In this document: one piece after another, positions 1-10,177 of the stretch | Layout: the number at the start of each line of letters is the position of its first letter | Numbering within the stretch: the stretch's first letter is position 1 | Assembly (NCBI RefSeq): GCF_000400715.1 | Contig: NZ_KE007347.1 | Coordinates: 1,063,680 to 1,127,679, forward strand | Origin: Acinetobacter genomosp. 15BJ | Lineage (GTDB): Bacteria > Pseudomonadota > Gammaproteobacteria > Pseudomonadales > Moraxellaceae | Reading direction: 5' to 3' | DNA length: 64,000 nt | The notes under the pieces: generated by a model | Databases searched by the model: none | Told to the model about the DNA's origin: nothing | The model's input: only the letters and a program-made list of their open reading frames with translations | Position numbers and translations under genes: made by a program

Positions 1-1068
1 ACGTAATTTATCTTTAATTGGAAAAGCCCAGTCAAACTGAACCGCACCATGTGAACGATCGCCACCTTTTAATGAATGACGTAACATCAAAGAAAAATCA
101 TTATTGCCCTTACGGTAAAATGCGGTTAAATCACCACGACCAATATAATCCTTGATGTCTGGGTTATTATCATCTTTGGCATCTTCTTCAACACGGTACC
201 AAGGACGTAGCATCAATGCGAAGTTATCTTTTTCAAAACCAAGATTAAAAATCACACGGTTCCAACTACGAGAAAGTGGATCAGAGCGACCATTGGATTG
301 GTGATTCAGCGTTACCCCAAGCAAACGAGCATTTAAACCTAAAATTTCATAATTGGTTCTAAACATCAAACTCGCTTCAGGCTCATAATTGGTCTCACGG
401 AATGGTCTTGATTCCTCTGAGTTATAAACTTGCCAACGTGAAGATTGCGTGTAACCCAACCAGAGATCACCATTATTACCAAAGATGTTTTCCCAAGCTT
501 TAGTCTTAAATGAAAGCTGGAATTTCGCTTCGCTTGAGGTCAACTCTTGCTTATCCTTGACTGTATTTTCAGGGTTCGGACTACTTGGAAATTCATTTTT
601 ATCACTCGTCCAGAACACTGGTAACAGATAAACAGGTTGATAGGCACGAATATTCCATACCCCCAATTTACTTTCTTCTGACAATTCCCAACGGCGATCG
701 AGTAATGAAACGTTTGGATCAAATTTTGGTGCAGCGCCTAATATATGCAAGTCACTAACCTTTTGAACCACCTTATCTTTCAAAGACTCTGGTTTGGCTG
801 GTTCACTCGACTCAGCCACAGGCATAGCGGCTGCAACCATAGGCGCGGCATCGGTCTGCACTTGTGTTGGAATAATGGTCGGCGCTTTAAAAAGGCTGTC
901 ATAACAAGCCAAACGCTCAGCATTTGCGGCCAAGGCCACACACGCATCTACGGTTGCAGGGCTTGCTGGTGCTGTCGATTCAGCATGTGACAACGATGTC
1001 GCTAAAGAGCCAAGTATCGCAAGGATACTCAGCTCCAAATGACTACGTTCAAAAGATTTGAACGCCAT
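1..1068 (-). CDS. pldA: Outer-membrane phospholipase A (partial, C-terminus off the left edge)
   Basis: OMPLA hydrolyses acyl chains of phospholipids in the outer membrane when lipid asymmetry is disturbed. The frame is open from the ATG at 1068 to the window edge, giving 356 codons without a stop, so the C-terminal strands are missing. Residues 1-29 form a signal peptide ending in SLSHA. A short Ala/Pro/Glu-rich stretch follows, then the beta-barrel domain. The family signature NHQSNGRSDP, at about residue 254, contains the catalytic His and Ser (NHxSNG in the family). A GGAG ribosome binding site precedes the start. It begins 23 bases after the M16 protease stop on the same strand, so the two may be co-transcribed. 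Confidence 0.93.
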   Translation of the reverse strand, partial: MAFKSFERSHLELSILAILGSLATSLSHAESTAPASPATVDACVALAANAERLACYDSLFKAPTIIPTQVQTDAAPMVAAAMPVAESSEPAKPESLKDKVVQKVSDLHILGAAPKFDPNVSLLDRRWELSEESKLGVWNIRAYQPVYLLPVFWTSDKNEFPSSPNPENTVKDKQELTSSEAKFQLSFKTKAWENIFGNNGDLWLGYTQSSRWQVYNSEESRPFRETNYEPEASLMFRTNYEILGLNARLLGVTLNHQSNGRSDPLSRSWNRVIFNLGFEKDNFALMLRPWYRVEEDAKDDNNPDIKDYIGRGDLTAFYRKGNNDFSLMLRHSLKGGDRSHGAVQFDWAFPIKDKLR

Positions 1069-1091
1069 AGATTTCTCCGATTTTTATTTTA

Positions 1092-4031
1092 TTAATTAAC
1101 TTGCTGGATATTAAATCCAAGTTTCTGCAATTCTTCACGTTTCGCAAATGGCGCAACCACCGCTTTCACTGGTTTTTGAGCCAATAGATATTGCTTCGCA
1201 ACACGCTGTAAATCATCCAAGTCCACGTTGAGTAAACGTTCTCGTAAGATTTTACGGAATTTTGGTGTACGTGCATGCAACAATGCATAACATGCGGTAA
1301 TTGCTTCCCCAGCTGGTGAGCCCGGTTTATCCATACCAGCCACTAACCCTAGAATTGCTTCTTCGAGTTGATGTGGTTGCTGCTCAGTATTGAGTAACCA
1401 TTGCACGCTGGCTTCAAAATCATTAAACGTTTCAGCTAAGCGTGGATCACGATAACTATAGAAACGGAATGAGCACGCGTTGCCATCATAGCTAGCTCCA
1501 CCACCATACGCACCACCTTTTTCACGAATGGCGCTATGTAAGAAGCCATTACGCAAATAAGCGGCCAATACCATTAAAGGTGCTGCATCAGGATGAGCAA
1601 CATCGACTGCTTGATAAGCAGACGAACAGAACTGAACATTAGCTTGAATTAACCATGCTTCATCATCTGAAGTATTGACCTGTTCTACTTGCGTTAAAGT
1701 AACAGCTGCTTTATCGACGACCAACTTATCCCAAACGTTTTGAACTTCTTCAACCAAACGATCAGATTGATGTTCTTCACATACCAACAAGAATTGTTTA
1801 GGTGCTTGCAGCAACTTACGATGAATCGACTGTAATTCAGTAATCAATGTTTGATAAGCGCTATCATCTTGATCAATTTTCGCAACCAAATCACTAAGCC
1901 AGTTTAATGCGCCTAAACCCGTGTTGTGATAATCACGGCGTGCAAGTGCACTCATTTGACGTGAAGCAGCTTGCATTGCATAACTATGGCCAGAGCCAGA
2001 CAACCGTGATTGCCAGCGAGTTTTACGTTGCTGCAATAACTCGATGATGCGATCTTTCTCATCAAAACGAAGTTGCTCAAATGCCAATTTTAATAATTGA
2101 ATTGCATCCAGTTTCTGCGTCAGTGATTTTGTAGTCAGAGTGAGCCATGCACTGATACGGTCTTTATCATCGACCTTACTGCGCAATGATGCTCCCATAC
2201 CTAAACCACCACTGACTGCGGTTTGGATTTGCTGGAATTCCAAATAATCGTACTCACCTGCACCAACCTCTCCCATTAAAATAGAGAGTAAATTGAAATA
2301 TGGAGATTGTACGATTTCATCTGGAATCTGAATCAAAACTTGTTGGTAGTAAATACCATTGGTTCCTGCATGATATAAATTCAACGGTGTATCTAAGCCA
2401 TTGCAAATAATTTCACGTAGTTGCCCCTGTACAATCTGCAATTCAGCAGGCACATCTTCCAAACCAACTTTTGGTAACAACTCAAGATCATCTGCTGTGT
2501 CTTGACGTTGCTTTAATGCAGCCGTTTTTTCCTGAATTTCAACTTTCTGCGCATCAGTCAAATTAGCAGTAATCTCAGCCAAACGCGCTTGTTCAGCCTG
2601 TTGCTCTTTCACTGATTTTGTTGCGTCAGGTACTAAAGTCATTTGTACACGGTGTGGATTATCCAACAGGTGAGTTTGAATCAAGTTTGATAACCACATC
2701 GGGTCCTTTAACTCTTCTTTCACTTGTTCAATCGCAGAGTCTACATCCCAAACATGAACTGGATCACTGTGATGAATCGCGCTACCTAATCCATTGAGAA
2801 TCAGACTTAGACCATACGGTGTACCATCACCATTGATTTCACGTTGATGTAATTCAATTTGATGAAGAATGGCATCTACAAAATCAGTATCTACTGGCTT
2901 AGAGGCAACCTCTTTCAGAATATCGAGAATGCCATTTTTAAATGTTTCTGTATGTTCAGCATTAGAACCTTGAACGCCACAATAGAAGGTCATTTCAAAG
3001 TTACTATCATCCACACCCATTAATGGACCTGTTGATTGTGCATAACCACAAGTTTCCAAATAATGACGTAAAGGTGAAGCTGAATTCTCTAATAGAATCC
3101 CCTCAACCAAACGCATACCTAGACGTAATTTAGTATCACTGGTTTCAGGCAACAACCACGACATCACATGGTAGGTCTTGTCTTTCAGATCTTCACTATC
3201 GACTGCATAGCTTTCAGTTACTTCTACAGGTGCAGTTAAACGCTTCTCTGGTTTTGAATATAAGGTAGTCCCTTGAGAAAACTTGTGTAGGGCTAGTTTC
3301 TCAAACTGTTCTTGCAGGTCATATGCACTTTGATTGCCAAAGGTCATGAACACGGCATTACTTGGGTGATAGTGAATTTTATAAAAATCCACCAACTGCT
3401 CATAGCTGAGGTCAGGAATATCTTTAGGATCACCACCAGAGTTGTAGTGATAGGTCGTTTCTGGGAATAAATGATGTGCAAGCTGATGATATAGCTGATC
3501 TGAAGGAGAGCTCATTGCTCCTTTCATTTCATTAAATACCACACCTTTATAAACGGCTTGATCATTTTCCAGCTCAATACGAATGCCTTCTTGCGCAAAA
3601 TCCAAAGGATTCAAATTCGCGGCAAAGGCAGCATCTAAATACACAGACAATAAGTTTTGAAAGTCTTTTTTGTTCTGTGTTGCAAAAGGATACGCTGTCC
3701 AATCCGCTGCTGTAAATGCATTCATAAATGTATTCAACGAACGGCGGATCATCAAAAAGAACGGATCACGTACAGGGAACTTTTCAGAACCGCAAAGAGC
3801 CGTATGCTCTAAAATATGTGCAGCACCTTTGGAATCCATAGGCTGCGTTCTAAATGCCACCAAGAACACATTTTCATCATGGGTGGTGGCCAAATGGTAG
3901 TGAACTGCACCAGTCACTTTGTGCTTATATTCTGAAACTTGAATATCGAGTGCTTCTACATGGTGTTGACGTAATAGCTGAAACGCGGGATGTGTCGTTT
4001 GAGTAATGCTTTCAGTAACATCTACAGTCAT
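1092..4031 (-). CDS. M16C (PreP/Cym1-like) zinc metalloprotease
   Basis: This is a 979-residue peptidase of the insulinase superfamily, presequence-protease subfamily, whose members degrade short unstructured peptides inside a closed chamber made of two homologous halves. The inverted zinc motif HILEH lies at residues 72-76, followed by TALCGSEKFPVRDPFF, a typical M16C continuation. Length and order (catalytic half, helical linker rich in Gln/Glu around 480-520, inactive half) match the family. No signal peptide is seen, so it is probably cytoplasmic. It lies upstream of pldA on the same strand. The specific substrate cannot be told from sequence. Confidence 0.92.
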   Translation of the reverse strand: MTVDVTESITQTTHPAFQLLRQHHVEALDIQVSEYKHKVTGAVHYHLATTHDENVFLVAFRTQPMDSKGAAHILEHTALCGSEKFPVRDPFFLMIRRSLNTFMNAFTAADWTAYPFATQNKKDFQNLLSVYLDAAFAANLNPLDFAQEGIRIELENDQAVYKGVVFNEMKGAMSSPSDQLYHQLAHHLFPETTYHYNSGGDPKDIPDLSYEQLVDFYKIHYHPSNAVFMTFGNQSAYDLQEQFEKLALHKFSQGTTLYSKPEKRLTAPVEVTESYAVDSEDLKDKTYHVMSWLLPETSDTKLRLGMRLVEGILLENSASPLRHYLETCGYAQSTGPLMGVDDSNFEMTFYCGVQGSNAEHTETFKNGILDILKEVASKPVDTDFVDAILHQIELHQREINGDGTPYGLSLILNGLGSAIHHSDPVHVWDVDSAIEQVKEELKDPMWLSNLIQTHLLDNPHRVQMTLVPDATKSVKEQQAEQARLAEITANLTDAQKVEIQEKTAALKQRQDTADDLELLPKVGLEDVPAELQIVQGQLREIICNGLDTPLNLYHAGTNGIYYQQVLIQIPDEIVQSPYFNLLSILMGEVGAGEYDYLEFQQIQTAVSGGLGMGASLRSKVDDKDRISAWLTLTTKSLTQKLDAIQLLKLAFEQLRFDEKDRIIELLQQRKTRWQSRLSGSGHSYAMQAASRQMSALARRDYHNTGLGALNWLSDLVAKIDQDDSAYQTLITELQSIHRKLLQAPKQFLLVCEEHQSDRLVEEVQNVWDKLVVDKAAVTLTQVEQVNTSDDEAWLIQANVQFCSSAYQAVDVAHPDAAPLMVLAAYLRNGFLHSAIREKGGAYGGGASYDGNACSFRFYSYRDPRLAETFNDFEASVQWLLNTEQQPHQLEEAILGLVAGMDKPGSPAGEAITACYALLHARTPKFRKILRERLLNVDLDDLQRVAKQYLLAQKPVKAVVAPFAKREELQKLGFNIQQVN

Positions 4032-4163
4032 GTGATCTCCAATTTATCTGTATTAAATTCATTACAATTGATTATAGAGAGTCTACCGAAGAATACGTAT
4101 CGATATCCATGTAAATTACTATGTTTTTGTAGAAAAATGCAGCGCCTAATCGAAAACGACGTT

Positions 4164-4613
4164 TCATAAAATCTTGTAAAAATTGCGATGTGCTGACACG
4201 ATAGATTGGTATCCCCGACTTTGATAGAAGTGAGCCGCTTGTGCTGTATCAGTAAATAAATCAAGCCGCTCAAAATAGGTCTTTGCATATTGTTCGATAT
4301 GCATCAATAAATAAGTAGCTATTTTTTTATGACGATAATCTGGGTGTATATAGAAACGACGTAAGCGCCCAACTCGCTTCGATTCAGCAAAAGGATCTTG
4401 ATTCAGTCCACCTACGGCAATCAAACCATCCTGTTGATCATATACAACAAAAAGTGCTTCTCCGATCTGATCAAAACAATTCGCACCTGATTGAAAATCT
4501 TGCTTTAATCTATTTAAGAAGCGAAAGCCCTCACGTTCTGAATATTGAATCAGTACGCCGATTTGTGCAGGCAACTCTAGGCTTCTTTCAATTCTAAAGT
4601 GGTCTGACCTCAT
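4164..4613 (-). CDS. GNAT family N-acetyltransferase
   Basis: A 149-residue single-domain GNAT protein that would transfer an acetyl group from acetyl-CoA to an unknown amine. Motif A is visible as RLRRFYIHPDYRHKKIATYL (about residues 82-101), with the acetyl-CoA pyrophosphate loop replaced by RHKKIA. The C-terminal FYQSRGYQ is the usual motif B ending. It is monocistronic and divergent from the kinase that starts near 4730. The neighbours give no clue to the substrate. Confidence 0.85.
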   Translation of the reverse strand: MRSDHFRIERSLELPAQIGVLIQYSEREGFRFLNRLKQDFQSGANCFDQIGEALFVVYDQQDGLIAVGGLNQDPFAESKRVGRLRRFYIHPDYRHKKIATYLLMHIEQYAKTYFERLDLFTDTAQAAHFYQSRGYQSIVSAHRNFYKIL

Positions 4614-4729
4614 CTTCTTTCCTTCATTTCACTGTAACCGTAGGCTTTGCTGAATTTTCTTCAACAAACTACTGTAATCCGTAGCATTCGTGTAAACTTT
4701 GCTTTTTGATTTTTACTGTGATGACAAAC

Positions 4730-5743
4730 ATGGCAACTGTTGATCTTTTTGCAATTGGTAATGCACTCATTGACCAAGAATTTAAGGTTTCAAATGAGTT
4801 TTTAACGCAACAAGGATTGCCAAAAGGCACAATGCAGTTGGCCGATGGTGAAACGCAGGCAAATTTATATCAAAAATTACAAGATACTCAAAGCTACAAA
4901 GGCCAAGCGAGTGGTGGTTCAGCAGCGAATACAACCGTTGCATTTAGTGCCTTAGGTGGTACTGCATTTTATGGCTGCCGTGTAGGTAATGATGAACTCG
5001 GTAGCATTTATCTTGACGGCTTAAACGAAGCTGGTATTACAACCACAACACAATCAATCAGTGAAGGTGTAACAGGTACATGTATGGTTCTGATCAGCCC
5101 AGATTCAGAACGCACCATGCAAACCTATCTTGGGATTACCGCTGAATTATCCGACGAACAAATCGACTTTGAACCACTTAAAACCGCAAAATGGCTGTAT
5201 ATCGAAGGTTACTTATCAACCAGCGATACCGCTCGTGTTGCAGTTAAACAGGCACGTGAACTGGCTAAAGCCCACGGCGTTAAAATTGCATTATCCCTCT
5301 CCGATCCTGCAATGGTGCAATATGCACGTCAAGGTTTAGTCGAACTCCTAGATGATGGTGTAGATCTGTTATTCTGTAATGAGCAAGAAGCGCTTATGTT
5401 TACCGAAACAGACAATCTTGATGCTGCGATTGAAAGCCTAAAATTAAAAAATCAACATATTGTGATTACACAAGGTGCAAAAGGGGCTGTAATTGTTGAT
5501 CAAGCACACCACTTCCATGTTAATGGTCGTGCTGTTGAAGCTGTGGATACCAATGGCGCTGGAGATGCATTCTCAGGCTCATTTTTATATGCAATCAATG
5601 CGGGTTTAAGCTTGGAAGCCGCAGCACAACTTGCTATTTTGATCTCAAGTGAAGTGGTCGCTCAATATGGACCACGTTTAAGTGTAGAAAATTACGCTAA
5701 ACTCTTTGAACAATTCCAGAAAGCTCAACAGGAATGTGCATAA
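4730..5743 (+). CDS. PfkB-family carbohydrate/adenosine kinase
   Basis: A ribokinase-superfamily enzyme of 337 residues that phosphorylates a sugar or nucleoside with ATP. Visible signatures are GGSAANTTVAFSALGG in the N-terminal substrate-binding part and DTNGAGDAFSGSF near the C-terminus, whose Asp (GAGD) is the catalytic base. Acinetobacter homologues are often named adenosine kinase, but sequence alone does not settle the substrate. In-frame starts also exist at 4706 (TTG) and 4721 (ATG). I prefer 4730 because MATVDLFAIGNALIDQEF is where family similarity begins; none has a strong ribosome binding site. It is followed after one base by the Rieske gene. Confidence 0.88.
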   Translation: MATVDLFAIGNALIDQEFKVSNEFLTQQGLPKGTMQLADGETQANLYQKLQDTQSYKGQASGGSAANTTVAFSALGGTAFYGCRVGNDELGSIYLDGLNEAGITTTTQSISEGVTGTCMVLISPDSERTMQTYLGITAELSDEQIDFEPLKTAKWLYIEGYLSTSDTARVAVKQARELAKAHGVKIALSLSDPAMVQYARQGLVELLDDGVDLLFCNEQEALMFTETDNLDAAIESLKLKNQHIVITQGAKGAVIVDQAHHFHVNGRAVEAVDTNGAGDAFSGSFLYAINAGLSLEAAAQLAILISSEVVAQYGPRLSVENYAKLFEQFQKAQQECA

Positions 5744-5744
5744 C

Positions 5745-6065
5745 ATGGAAAAGATTTGCATGACTGAAGAAGTCCCTGAGCGTGAGTCTCGTGCATACGA
5801 CACCATGAAAGGGACCACCATTTTTATTACTCAAAAAGATGGCAGCTTCTATGCCTATCAAAACGTTTGCCCACACTTGCAAACTGAACTTGAGTATTTA
5901 GAAAATCAGTTCTTGGACCAAGATAAAGAATATATTCAATGTTCTACGCATGGCGCACTGTTTTCAGTCGAAACGGGTGAATGTATTTCAGGCCCTTGTC
6001 TAGGTGAATTCCTTGAGAAAGTAAATTTGGAAGTCCACTCAGATGGTGGTATCTATATTGATTAA
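5745..6065 (+). CDS. Rieske [2Fe-2S] ferredoxin-like protein
   Basis: A 106-residue small soluble Rieske protein. Both cluster ligand pairs are visible: CPH in NVCPHLQTELE and CSTH in YIQCSTHGALFSVETGEC, the Cys-x-His...Cys-x2-His pattern. The spacer between the pairs (about 27 residues, with LENQFLDQDKEY) is longer than usual. No TAT signal or membrane anchor is present, so it is a cytoplasmic electron carrier or oxygenase ferredoxin rather than a bc1 subunit. ATG 5745 is chosen because it lies one base after the upstream kinase stop, which suggests translational coupling. A longer frame would start inside the kinase gene. Confidence 0.88.
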   Translation: MEKICMTEEVPERESRAYDTMKGTTIFITQKDGSFYAYQNVCPHLQTELEYLENQFLDQDKEYIQCSTHGALFSVETGECISGPCLGEFLEKVNLEVHSDGGIYID

Positions 6066-6075
6066 GCCCTAGATC

Positions 6076-6699
6076 ATGAATTCTGCGATGACTGAGTTTT
6101 TCCTCAATTACTATCTGATGCCATTTCATATGAGTGTCGTGGCTTTAATTGTGCTCAGCATTGCAGAAACCATCGGGATTGTAATTGGCTTACGACCGAG
6201 TCAATTGGTTCAAAAGCTCACCCCTGATTGGTTACTGAATTCGCCTCTACTCGATGTGAAATTTTCTAAATACCTGATCTTTGTTTTTTTACTGATTAAT
6301 TTTAGTTTTGCAGGCTATTTTCTGGAACTCTCGTTCTTTGCTTTGCAGCACTACTTCATTTCACCTTACTATTTATTTGTTCCAGCACTGATCATCGATA
6401 TTTTCTTTACCGTATTTATGATTCACTGCCTAGATCAGGTGATCAAACCCAAAGTCACTCATACACATACCAATTTGGTTGGCCGTTTAGCCACAATCTC
6501 AACTGGAAATGCACGACCTGGTTTCTCAGCTCAGGCACGTGTGCGTGATGAGTTCGGACAACTCTATTATGTACAAGTTGAACCTGAGTACGGTGAATTG
6601 GAATTACAATCCCAAGTGTTGTTAATTAGCCAAAAATCAAACTCACACTATCTCGCGAAAAAAATATCTCTCTCAAATAACTTATTCGCACCAGACTGA
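6076..6699 (+). CDS. YqiJ/DUF1449-like membrane protein with OB-fold tail
   Basis: A 207-residue protein with three hydrophobic segments (about residues 15-40, 70-95 and 102-125) and a soluble C-terminal part (LVGRLATISTGNARPGFSAQARVRDEFGQLYYVQVEP) that reads like the NfeD/YqiJ OB-fold. In other bacteria YqiJ sits beside a flotillin (YqiK), but no flotillin is seen here. It starts 10 bases after the Rieske stop, so it probably ends that operon. The family assignment rests on overall pattern, not on a catalytic motif. ATG 6088 is an alternative start. Confidence 0.65.
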   Translation: MNSAMTEFFLNYYLMPFHMSVVALIVLSIAETIGIVIGLRPSQLVQKLTPDWLLNSPLLDVKFSKYLIFVFLLINFSFAGYFLELSFFALQHYFISPYYLFVPALIIDIFFTVFMIHCLDQVIKPKVTHTHTNLVGRLATISTGNARPGFSAQARVRDEFGQLYYVQVEPEYGELELQSQVLLISQKSNSHYLAKKISLSNNLFAPD

Positions 6700-7252
6700 T
6701 TTTTGTCTCAAAATTGCGCTTGAATAGAGAAAAATAGTGATTTTTACATTTTATTACAAATATATCCTGCAAAAGTTTTAAATTTAGCTCTTCCCTTCTT
6801 GTTGTTTTCATGATCTCACCGACACAAAAAATACAACAGTGATACCTATCACATTTTTTAGAATAATCTCTACCTATACACTAGGTTTTGTAGAGACTTC
6901 ATTGTAAGAATTATTTAATTATGTAATTAAAACGATAAGTCACTGTATATATTATTAATTTTATATTCATACCATTTTAGTTGGTTTAATATTTATTTAA
7001 TTCAGTATAAACCCTATCTTTTTAATCAGATTTAAAAATATAAATACAACCGTTTTGATCAGGTTTTAAAATTAATTCATATTATTTTAGTTGGTTAAAA
7101 TAACTATTTTAAATATTTTAACAAAAAATATTTATCATATTGATTTAAAACAATTATTTAATTTTAAATTATTTAGAAACCCTAAAGGTTTATTTTCAAT
7201 GAATTTTATTTAATAATGTTTTACATCTTCTTTAAATATGAGGCTAGGTTCT
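6700..7252. other. Long A/T-rich regulatory region upstream of the cyd operon
   Basis: This 550-base stretch has no credible gene and very low G+C. It holds two direct copies of the ATTTTAGTTGGTT core with flanking TTCATA (about 6967-6989 and 7077-7099) and an FNR/Anr-like box at 7140-7153. Its size and repeats suggest a complex promoter for the oxidase operon. Promoter elements cannot be placed with confidence because many A/T runs resemble a -10. Confidence 0.5.
7140..7153 (+). promoter_or_regulatory. Candidate FNR/Anr box upstream of cydP
   Basis: The sequence TTGATTTAAAACAA matches the FNR consensus TTGAT-N4-ATCAA at 9 of 10 specified bases. It lies about 100 bases before the cydP start. 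Oxygen-responsive control of cytochrome bd by FNR/Anr is known in gammaproteobacteria; its use here is inferred. In A/T-rich DNA a chance match is possible. Confidence 0.45.
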
Positions 7253-7444
7253 ATGAACACGAGTTCTCAAGATCCAAATCGGCGACTCATCAGAGAAATC
7301 ACGATTATTCTTATTATTAAAGTTGTACTTCTCTTGGTGATTAAACACATCTGGTTTGATGCGCCAACGATTCCAAAAGATTTTAACAATGAAGTTGCCG
7401 AGCGTATTGCTGGTGACATGTCCAAAACTCAGGAGACACGTTGA
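7253..7444 (+). CDS. cydP: Small cytochrome bd-associated protein CydP
   Basis: A 63-residue protein with one transmembrane helix (about residues 19-36, [20 protein letters not shown]), immediately upstream of cydA and overlapping it in a TGATG junction. Size, topology and position match the putative small subunit called CydP in Acinetobacter and Pseudomonas. It probably associates with the bd oxidase in the inner membrane. ATG 7253 is preferred over ATG 7238 because an AGG-containing ribosome binding site sits in front of it. Confidence 0.8.
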   Translation: MNTSSQDPNRRLIREITIILIIKVVLLLVIKHIWFDAPTIPKDFNNEVAERIAGDMSKTQETR

Positions 7445-9021
7445 TGATTTCTGAAAGCGTGGTCGATCTTTCGCGGTTCCAATTTGCAATGACCGCAATG
7501 TATCACTTTCTTTTCGTCCCTCTAACTTTAGGTCTAGCTTTTATTCTTGCCATCATGGAAACCACCTATGTGATTTCAGGCAAAGAAATTTATAAAGATA
7601 TGACCAAATTCTGGGGGAAACTCTTCGGGATTAACTTTGCCTTAGGCGTAACCACTGGTCTGACTATGGAATTCCAGTTCGGTACCAACTGGGCTTATTA
7701 TTCCCACTATGTAGGCGATATTTTCGGGGCACCGCTTGCAATTGAAGGCTTGATGGCTTTCTTCCTTGAATCTACCTTTATTGGTTTATTCTTCTTTGGC
7801 TGGGATCGCCTTTCTAAAGTACAGCACTTAGGTGTGACTTGGTTAGTAGCGATTGGCTCGAATATGTCTGCCTTATGGATTCTCATCGCCAATGGTTGGA
7901 TGCAAAACCCTGTCGGTGCTGCATTTAACTATGAAACCATGCGTATGGAACTGGTGGACTTTGGTGCGCTGATCTTTAACCCTGTGGCGCAAGTAAAATT
8001 TGTACACACAGTTTCTGCAGGTTATGTCACTGGTGCAATCTTTGTACTTGCCATCTCAAGCTATTACTTATTAAAGAAACGTGATTTACCTTTTGCGCGT
8101 CGCTCATTCGCTATTGCTGCAATCTTCGGTTTAGCATCAACGTTATCTGTAATTCTACTTGGTGATGAATCTGGCTATGAACTCGGTGATGTTCAAAAAA
8201 CCAAACTTGCTGCGATCGAAGCAGAATGGCATACCGAACCTGCACCTGCTGCATTCACCTTATTTGGCCTTCCAAATCAACAGGAAATGCGTACCGACTA
8301 TGCGATTAAAATTCCTTATGTGATGGGGATTATCGCAACACGTTCTACCGATAAAGAAGTGACTGGTTTACGTGACTTGATGAAAGAACATGAAGTGCGT
8401 ATCCGTAACGGTATGGTGGCCTATAGCGAGTTAGAAAAGCTTCGTGCGGGTGACCGTTCTCCAGATTTATTGGCTTCATTTGAGAAAAATCAAAAAGACT
8501 TAGGTTATGGTCTGTTATTGAAAAAATATTCTCCAAATGTGGTTGATGCGACTGAAGCTCATATCCAAGCTGCGACTAAAGATACCATTCCAAACGTAGC
8601 GGCACTGTTCTTCTCTTTCCGTGCCATGGTTGCTTCTGGCTTCCTCATGCTGTTGTTATTCCTGCTCGCGACTTGGGCTGTAGCAAAACGTAATGCCGAA
8701 GATAAACCTTGGTTACTCAAATTTGCTTTGTTTGCTCTCCCTCTCCCATGGATTGCAGCTCAAACAGGTTGGTATGTAGCTGAAGGTGGTCGTCAACCCT
8801 GGTCGATTGGTGAAATTTTACCAACACACCTCTCTGCATCAAGCGTCAGCGCTGGTGATGTGTGGGGCTCGATTATTGCGCTTGCAGCGTTCTATACCGT
8901 ACTGCTCATTATTGAAATGTACTTAATGATCAAATTTGCTCGTTTAGGACCAAGTTCTTTGCATACTGGTAAATATCATTTTGAAAAACTAGAAGCAAAA
9001 ACTGGGGAGGCTCAATCATGA
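7444..9021 (+). CDS. cydA: Cytochrome bd ubiquinol oxidase subunit I
   Basis: The 525-residue haem-carrying subunit of the high-affinity quinol oxidase. It oxidises quinol and reduces oxygen to water in the inner membrane. Hallmarks seen are [20 protein letters not shown] with the haem b595-type His near the N-terminus, [10 protein letters not shown], the periplasmic Q-loop region between about residues 250 and 380, and [12 protein letters not shown] near the end. Multiple membrane helices are evident. ATG 7444 is chosen because it overlaps the cydP stop. cydB overlaps its 3' end by four bases, so the subunits are translationally coupled. Confidence 0.97.
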   Translation: MISESVVDLSRFQFAMTAMYHFLFVPLTLGLAFILAIMETTYVISGKEIYKDMTKFWGKLFGINFALGVTTGLTMEFQFGTNWAYYSHYVGDIFGAPLAIEGLMAFFLESTFIGLFFFGWDRLSKVQHLGVTWLVAIGSNMSALWILIANGWMQNPVGAAFNYETMRMELVDFGALIFNPVAQVKFVHTVSAGYVTGAIFVLAISSYYLLKKRDLPFARRSFAIAAIFGLASTLSVILLGDESGYELGDVQKTKLAAIEAEWHTEPAPAAFTLFGLPNQQEMRTDYAIKIPYVMGIIATRSTDKEVTGLRDLMKEHEVRIRNGMVAYSELEKLRAGDRSPDLLASFEKNQKDLGYGLLLKKYSPNVVDATEAHIQAATKDTIPNVAALFFSFRAMVASGFLMLLLFLLATWAVAKRNAEDKPWLLKFALFALPLPWIAAQTGWYVAEGGRQPWSIGEILPTHLSASSVSAGDVWGSIIALAAFYTVLLIIEMYLMIKFARLGPSSLHTGKYHFEKLEAKTGEAQS

Positions 9022-10163
9022 TCGAATATGAACTCCTAAAAATTATTTGGTGGGTGCTCGTTGGTGTACTACTGATTGGCTTTGCACTTACCGATGGTTT
9101 CGATATGGGCTCAATGGCACTGATGCCATTTGTAGGTAAAACCGACTCTGAACGCCGTGCTGCAATCAACACCATTGCGCCACACTGGGATGGGAACCAA
9201 GTCTGGTTTATTACCGCAGGTGGTGCACTGTTTGCTGCTTGGCCAATGGTCTATGCGGTAGCCTTTTCTGGCATGTATTGGGCCTTACTACTGGTGCTAT
9301 TTGCCCTCTTCCTGCGACCCGTCGGGTTCGACTATCGCTCTAAATTAGAGAATACCCAATGGCGTACCTCTTGGGACTGGGGCCTATGTATCGGTGGTGC
9401 CGTTCCTGCACTGGTGTTTGGTGTGGCATTCGGTAACTTGTTCTTAGGTGTACCATTTAGCCTAGATGACACTTTACGTTCGCAATATACAGGTAGCTTC
9501 TTTGCGCTATTGAATCCGTTTGCACTGATTTGCGGTATTGTCAGCCTATCAATGCTATGTGCGCATGGTGGTGCTTGGCTGATGTTACGCACCGATGGCA
9601 ATTTGCATAACCGCTCTGCCAAAGCAACACAAATCATGGCAATCGTGTTCCTTGTGTGCTTCTTGGCTGCGGGTGCATGGTTATTATTTGGCAATATCTC
9701 AGGTTATAGCTATGCAACTGCGATCAACACCAATGCTGCGCTGAATCCGCTTGCGAAAGATGTGGTGACCAATGCCAATCATGGTTGGTTAAACAACTAT
9801 GCAACGTATCCGATCACCATGGCTGCACCTATTGCTGCCATCCTCGGTGCATTATTGGTGATTGTCAGTGCAGCGAAACATAAAGCGGCTATGAGTTTTA
9901 CGGGTACAAGCCTGATGATTGTCGGTGCGATTCTTACTGCTGGTTTTGCCCTGTTCCCATTCTTATTACCATCAAGTATTGATCCAACTTCAAGCTTGAC
10001 CATGTGGGATGCTGTTTCTAGTCATAAAACCCTTGGTGTAATGACCGTTGCTGCATGTATCTTCGTTCCTCTCATTTTGATCTATACCTCTTGGTCGTAT
10101 TACAAAATGTGGGGTGTAATCACCAACAAACATATTGAAGAAAATTCACATAGTTTGTATTAA
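9018..10163 (+). CDS. cydB: Cytochrome bd ubiquinol oxidase subunit II
   Basis: The 381-residue second subunit of the bd oxidase, an integral membrane protein with about eight to nine helices. Typical CydB sequence is seen at the start ([19 protein letters not shown]), at [26 protein letters not shown] and at [11 protein letters not shown]. The ATG overlaps the cydA stop (ATGA). The tail [15 protein letters not shown] is short and polar. It is followed after 14 bases by cydX. Confidence 0.97.
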   Translation: MIEYELLKIIWWVLVGVLLIGFALTDGFDMGSMALMPFVGKTDSERRAAINTIAPHWDGNQVWFITAGGALFAAWPMVYAVAFSGMYWALLLVLFALFLRPVGFDYRSKLENTQWRTSWDWGLCIGGAVPALVFGVAFGNLFLGVPFSLDDTLRSQYTGSFFALLNPFALICGIVSLSMLCAHGGAWLMLRTDGNLHNRSAKATQIMAIVFLVCFLAAGAWLLFGNISGYSYATAINTNAALNPLAKDVVTNANHGWLNNYATYPITMAAPIAAILGALLVIVSAAKHKAAMSFTGTSLMIVGAILTAGFALFPFLLPSSIDPTSSLTMWDAVSSHKTLGVMTVAACIFVPLILIYTSWSYYKMWGVITNKHIEENSHSLY

Positions 10164-10177
10164 TCAGGAGATATGAC

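Noticed and set aside
4028..4288. 86-codon frame between the M16 protease and GNAT genes
   Set aside because: It overlaps the GNAT C-terminus in another frame and has no ribosome binding site.
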